From assembly GCA_024235875.1 (NCBI GenBank), contig JACKLP010000001.1, positions 62,001-126,000 on the forward strand: 64,000 nt of DNA, written 5' to 3'. This DNA is from Burkholderiaceae bacterium. GTDB lineage: Bacteria > Pseudomonadota > Gammaproteobacteria > Burkholderiales > Burkholderiaceae_E. The notes beneath the pieces are model-generated. The model did no database searches and was not told where the DNA came from. It saw nothing but the letters and a program-made list of their open reading frames with translations. Both the position numbers and the translations under genes were made by a program. The first letter of the stretch is position 1, and each line of letters starts with the position of its first letter. This document shows positions 61,013 through 64,000 of this stretch, one piece after another.

Positions 61013-62261
61013 TCAACAGGAATTCGGAGAAGGACGGCGAATCGGTATCGGGCGGCTTGCCCGGCCCTCGAGGCCCCGGAGCCGGGGCAGCGTGGGCACC
61101 GGCCGGCTTGGCCGGATCGACTTCACTGGCGAGAACGGCCGCAAGGCTGTCCGGAGCGGGGGAGCTAGCGCCAGCGGCAGCCGTCGCTGCCGCGGCGACC
61201 ATATCGGACGACGCGTTCTCGAGGTTCCAGAGCAAGTTGGTCGGCGAGTCCGCGTTGGCCAGTGCATCCTCGCGCCCGATCTTCTTTTCGAGTACGAGCT
61301 TGGCCAGGGCCTGGTCGAAGGTGACCGATCCTTGGGCAAGGCTCTTTTCCATGGCTTCCTTGATTTCGGTCAGGCGGCCCTGTTCGATCAGTTCGGATAC
61401 GTGGCGCGTATTCAGAAGAACCTCGACGGCCGGCATGCGACCACCGGCCTTCGATCGAATCAGGCGCTGCGACACAACGGCTTTCAAGGTCGCCGACATG
61501 TCCGACAACAAGACCCGGCGGTTCTCCGGGGTATAGAAGCTGACAATCCGGTTGAGGGCGTGATTGGCGTTGTTGGCGTGAAGCGTGGCCAGCACGAGGT
61601 GCCCGGACTGCGCGTAGGCCAGCGCCATCGACATCGTGGACGTATCGCGGATCTCTCCGATGAGAATGCAGTCCGGCGCCTGTCGCATCGCGTTCTTGAG
61701 CGCGATCTCGAGGGAAGCCGTGTCGGTTCCCACCTGGCGCTGGTTGACGATCGCACGCTTGTTCTTGAAGGTGAACTCGATCGGGTCCTCGAGCGTGAGG
61801 ATGTGCCCGGACTTGTTGGCATTGCGGTGGTCCAGCATGGACGCGAGCGTCGTGGACTTGCCTGATCCGGTCGATCCGACCACCAGGATCAGGCCGCGTT
61901 TCTCCATGATCAACTCGCCCAGCGTGGGCGGCAGTTGCAGGTCGCCCAGCGAAGGAATGTCGCCGGGGATGAACCGGATCACGGCCGCGGGTGTACCGCG
62001 CTGCAAGAAGACGTTGATACGGAAGCTGCCGACATTTCGCAGGCCGTAGCCGGCGTTGAGCTCGCGCTCGAGCTCGAACGCTTCCCACTGGCGATCCGTG
62101 ACGATCTGTCGGATGAGCGCCGTGACACCGGCCGGATCGAGCCGCTGCTGGTTGATCGGAATCACGGTTCCGTTGATCTTCAATTGCACCGGTGATCCCG
62201 GCGCGAGGAAGAGGTCGGACGCCTTCTTGTCCGCCATCAACTGCAGCAAACGGTCCATCAT
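61005..62261 (-). CDS. pilU: Twitching motility ATPase PilU-like
   Basis: PilT/PilU retraction ATPase, 418 aa, hexameric at the base of type IV pili. Walker A GSTGSGKST is at 129-137, with ILIGEIRD (Walker B region) and TLHANNANHALNRI (His box). Sequence around RGLILVVGSTGSGKSTTLASMLDHRN (in pieces) is nearer PilU than PilT. The C-terminal 60 residues are Ala/Pro-rich and look disordered. It is the only pilus gene here, set inside a lysine-pathway operon. Confidence 0.9.
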   Translation of the reverse strand: MMDRLLQLMADKKASDLFLAPGSPVQLKINGTVIPINQQRLDPAGVTALIRQIVTDRQWEAFELERELNAGYGLRNVGSFRINVFLQRGTPAAVIRFIPGDIPSLGDLQLPPTLGELIMEKRGLILVVGSTGSGKSTTLASMLDHRNANKSGHILTLEDPIEFTFKNKRAIVNQRQVGTDTASLEIALKNAMRQAPDCILIGEIRDTSTMSMALAYAQSGHLVLATLHANNANHALNRIVSFYTPENRRVLLSDMSATLKAVVSQRLIRSKAGGRMPAVEVLLNTRHVSELIEQGRLTEIKEAMEKSLAQGSVTFDQALAKLVLEKKIGREDALANADSPTNLLWNLENASSDMVAAAATAAAGASSPAPDSLAAVLASEVDPAKPAGAHAAPAPGPRGPGKPPDTDSPSFSEFLLNV

Positions 62262-62301
62262 CGTCGTTGCCCTCTGTTACAAGCCCGGGATTCGAGTGGC
62301 T

Positions 62302-63123
62302 TCAGTCGCCACGCAGCAACTCGTTGATCCCGGTCTTGGCGCGCGTCTGCGCGTCGACCCGCTTCACGATGACCGCACAATACAGGCTCACCTTGCCGTC
62401 GGCCGACGGCAAGGAGCCCGGTACGACGACCGATCCAGCCGGCACCCGGCCGTAGATCACTTCTCCGGTCGAGCGGTCGTAGATCTTGGTGCTCTGACCA
62501 ATGAACACGCCCATCGAGAGGACCGAGTTCTCTTCGACGATCACGCCCTCGACGACCTCGGAGCGAGCACCGATGAAGCAGTTGTCCTCGATGATCGTCG
62601 GGTTCGCCTGCAAGGGCTCCAGCACCCCGCCGATGCCCACCCCGCCCGAAAGATGGACGTTCTTTCCGATCTGGGCACACGAACCCACCGTCGCCCAGGT
62701 GTCGACCATCGTTCCCTCGTCGACGTAAGCCCCGATGTTCACATACGACGGCATCAAGACCACATTTCGAGCGATGAAGGCCCCCCGGCGCGCGACCGCC
62801 GGCGGGACGACCCGGTAACCGCCGGCCGCGAGCGAGGCCGCATCCATGTCGGCGAACTTGGTCGGGACCTTGTCGAAGAACTGCAGGCCGCCGCCGCCCA
62901 TGGGCTCGTTGTCGGCGAGGCGAAACGAGAGCAGAACGGCTTTCTTGATCCATTGATGCACCACCCATTGCCCGGCATCCCGCGACGCCACGCGCAGCGT
63001 GCCCGCGTCAAGTTCGGCCAGAACATGGCCGACCGCCTCGCGAACGGCGGCGGCAGCACTGGTCGGAGACACGTTGGCTCGGTCGTCCCAAGCCTGTTCA
63101 ATGGTGGATTGGAGATTGCTCAT
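62302..63123 (-). CDS. dapD: Tetrahydrodipicolinate N-succinyltransferase
   Basis: DapD, 273 aa, succinylating tetrahydrodipicolinate in the succinylase branch of diaminopimelate synthesis. A left-handed beta-helix of hexapeptide repeats runs from about residue 100 to 210 (ARNVVLMPSYVNIGAYV; NVHLSGGVGIGGVLEP read in parts). It lies 99 bp after dapC and 40 bp before pilU on the same strand. Confidence 0.96.
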   Translation of the reverse strand: MSNLQSTIEQAWDDRANVSPTSAAAAVREAVGHVLAELDAGTLRVASRDAGQWVVHQWIKKAVLLSFRLADNEPMGGGGLQFFDKVPTKFADMDAASLAAGGYRVVPPAVARRGAFIARNVVLMPSYVNIGAYVDEGTMVDTWATVGSCAQIGKNVHLSGGVGIGGVLEPLQANPTIIEDNCFIGARSEVVEGVIVEENSVLSMGVFIGQSTKIYDRSTGEVIYGRVPAGSVVVPGSLPSADGKVSLYCAVIVKRVDAQTRAKTGINELLRGD

Positions 63124-63222
63124 CGATGAATGCTCGAGAAAAATTGGGAAGGGTATCCCGGTCAGGAAGACGGGCCGGCAAGAAGGCAGCCCCCGGCATG
63201 GTTGGCAGTGGGTGGAACTTGG

Positions 63223-64000
63223 TCACGCAGTGAACTGCCGGATGCGGACCGCGGCTTCGACACAGCGTGACACTGAGTCGACCAGCGCGATGCGCACGAA
63301 CCCCGCGCCGGGATTCCCACCCGGCTGGTCGCGAGCGAGCAGGCTCCCCGGCAGCACCAGCACATTATATTGACGCAGCAGATCGACACAGAAGGCCTGG
63401 TCGTCGCCGCCGGGAACCGCCGCCCACAAATAGAACCCGGCATCGGGGCGGTCCACCGTCAACGCTTCGCCCAACGCATCGAGGACCGCGTCGAACTTCT
63501 CCCGATACAACTGCCTGTTCTCGACCACATGCGCCTCATCGGACCAGGCGGCGATCGACGCGGCCTGAAAGGTCGGGCTCATCGCACTGCCGTGATACGT
63601 GCGATAGAGCAGGAAGCGGTCGATCAACCCCGGGTCACCGGCGACGAAGCCCGAGCGCATGCCTGGAACATTGGAGCGCTTCGACAGGCTCGTGAACATC
63701 ATCAGGCGCTCGAATCCGCGCCCCAGGCGCTGCGCTGCCTCGAGTACGCCGATCGGCGGCCTGGCATCATCGAAATAGATCTCCGAATAGCATTCGTCAG
63801 AGGCGATCGTGAACCCATGACGATCGGCCAGATCGAACAACTGGCGCCATTCCTCGAGATCGATGACCACGCCAGTGGGATTTCCCGGCGAACAGACGTA
63901 GATCAGCCGGGTCTGGCTCCAGGTTTCCTCGGGGACATCTCGCCACCGGCATCGAAACCCGTCGTCGGCGCGCTGCGCGACGAAATGCGGCTGGGCGCCG
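63223..64000 (-). CDS. dapC: Succinyldiaminopimelate aminotransferase (5' truncated)
   Basis: C-terminal 259 residues of a class I/II aminotransferase; the N-terminus lies beyond 64000. The frame reads through SPGNPTGVVIDLEEW at the edge, so the GTG near 63870 is internal. The PLP lysine is in TSLSKRSNVPGMRSGF and the substrate Arg in GFVRIALV. Position before dapD identifies DapC, transferring the amino group to succinyl-ketoaminopimelate. Confidence 0.9.
   Translation of the reverse strand, partial: GAQPHFVAQRADDGFRCRWRDVPEETWSQTRLIYVCSPGNPTGVVIDLEEWRQLFDLADRHGFTIASDECYSEIYFDDARPPIGVLEAAQRLGRGFERLMMFTSLSKRSNVPGMRSGFVAGDPGLIDRFLLYRTYHGSAMSPTFQAASIAAWSDEAHVVENRQLYREKFDAVLDALGEALTVDRPDAGFYLWAAVPGGDDQAFCVDLLRQYNVLVLPGSLLARDQPGGNPGAGFVRIALVDSVSRCVEAAVRIRQFTA

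Overview
The window is a GC-rich stretch of chromosome carrying only core genes. It looks betaproteobacterial, most like Burkholderiales. The evidence is gene order: sdhE-gltA-odhA-odhB-lpdA-zapE; bamD divergent from rluD-pgeF followed by a PHB cluster ending in phaR and rimO; serB-mfd divergent from ispD-ispF; tsaB-rimI-UDG, lplT and alr-radA; tRNA-Leu-tig-clpP-clpX-lon-hupB-tRNA-Val-tRNA-Asp-ppiD; and dapC-dapD-pilU-yffB-dapE-prmB. I see no integrase, transposase, phage, plasmid or CRISPR signal, and no broken gene. The first gene (SdhE) and the last (DapC) are cut by the window edges.

Layout. 1-8755 (+): end of SdhE, citrate synthase, the three subunits of 2-oxoglutarate dehydrogenase, and ZapE. 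8758-15073: a RavA/ViaA (MoxR ATPase plus VWA protein) pair facing a PP2C phosphatase, then a small DUF465 protein and a DinG/YoaA helicase. 15164-22820: BamD (-) divergent from RluD and PgeF, a small membrane protein (-), and phaC-phaB-phaR-rimO (+) with no phaA thiolase between phaC and phaB. 22874-28635: SerB and Mfd (-) divergent from IspD/IspF. 28670-33440 (-): DUF3501, a CCG-domain Fe-S protein, rubrerythrin, and an OmpR/EnvZ-type two-component pair. 33629-40132: a small secreted basic protein, TsaB-RimI-UDG, LplT (-), Alr-RadA. 40129-43206 (-): HpnE-HpnD-HpnC for squalene and hopanoid lipids. 43281-52384 (+): tRNA-Leu, trigger factor, ClpP, ClpX, Lon, HU, tRNA-Val, tRNA-Asp, PpiD. 52314-64000: MnmH (-), DUF1178 (+), then on the minus strand an ACAD10/11-like dehydrogenase with an APH-like kinase, and a tightly overlapping run dapC-dapD-pilU-yffB-dapE-prmB-ABC-F.

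Functional themes. Acetyl-CoA feeds either the TCA genes or PHB storage (PhaB, PhaC, PhaR). The APH/ACAD pair could feed 4-hydroxyacyl-CoAs into the 3-hydroxyacyl-CoA pool. Protein quality control is concentrated in tig-clpPX-lon-ppiD, and lon has a near-consensus heat-shock promoter at 47070-47097. Envelope functions are spread through BamD, LplT, Alr, HpnCDE, PpiD and the DAP enzymes.

The less ordinary signals are: a 48-bp nested inverted repeat whose two arms carry the stop codons of convergent radA and hpnE; several genes with a -10-like hexamer only 6-8 nt before the start codon (possible leaderless mRNAs); divergent gene pairs sharing almost no intergenic DNA (bamD/rluD, mfd/ispD); and the poorly characterised rubrerythrin/CCG Fe-S/DUF3501 set. 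I did not find a clearly new multi-gene system.
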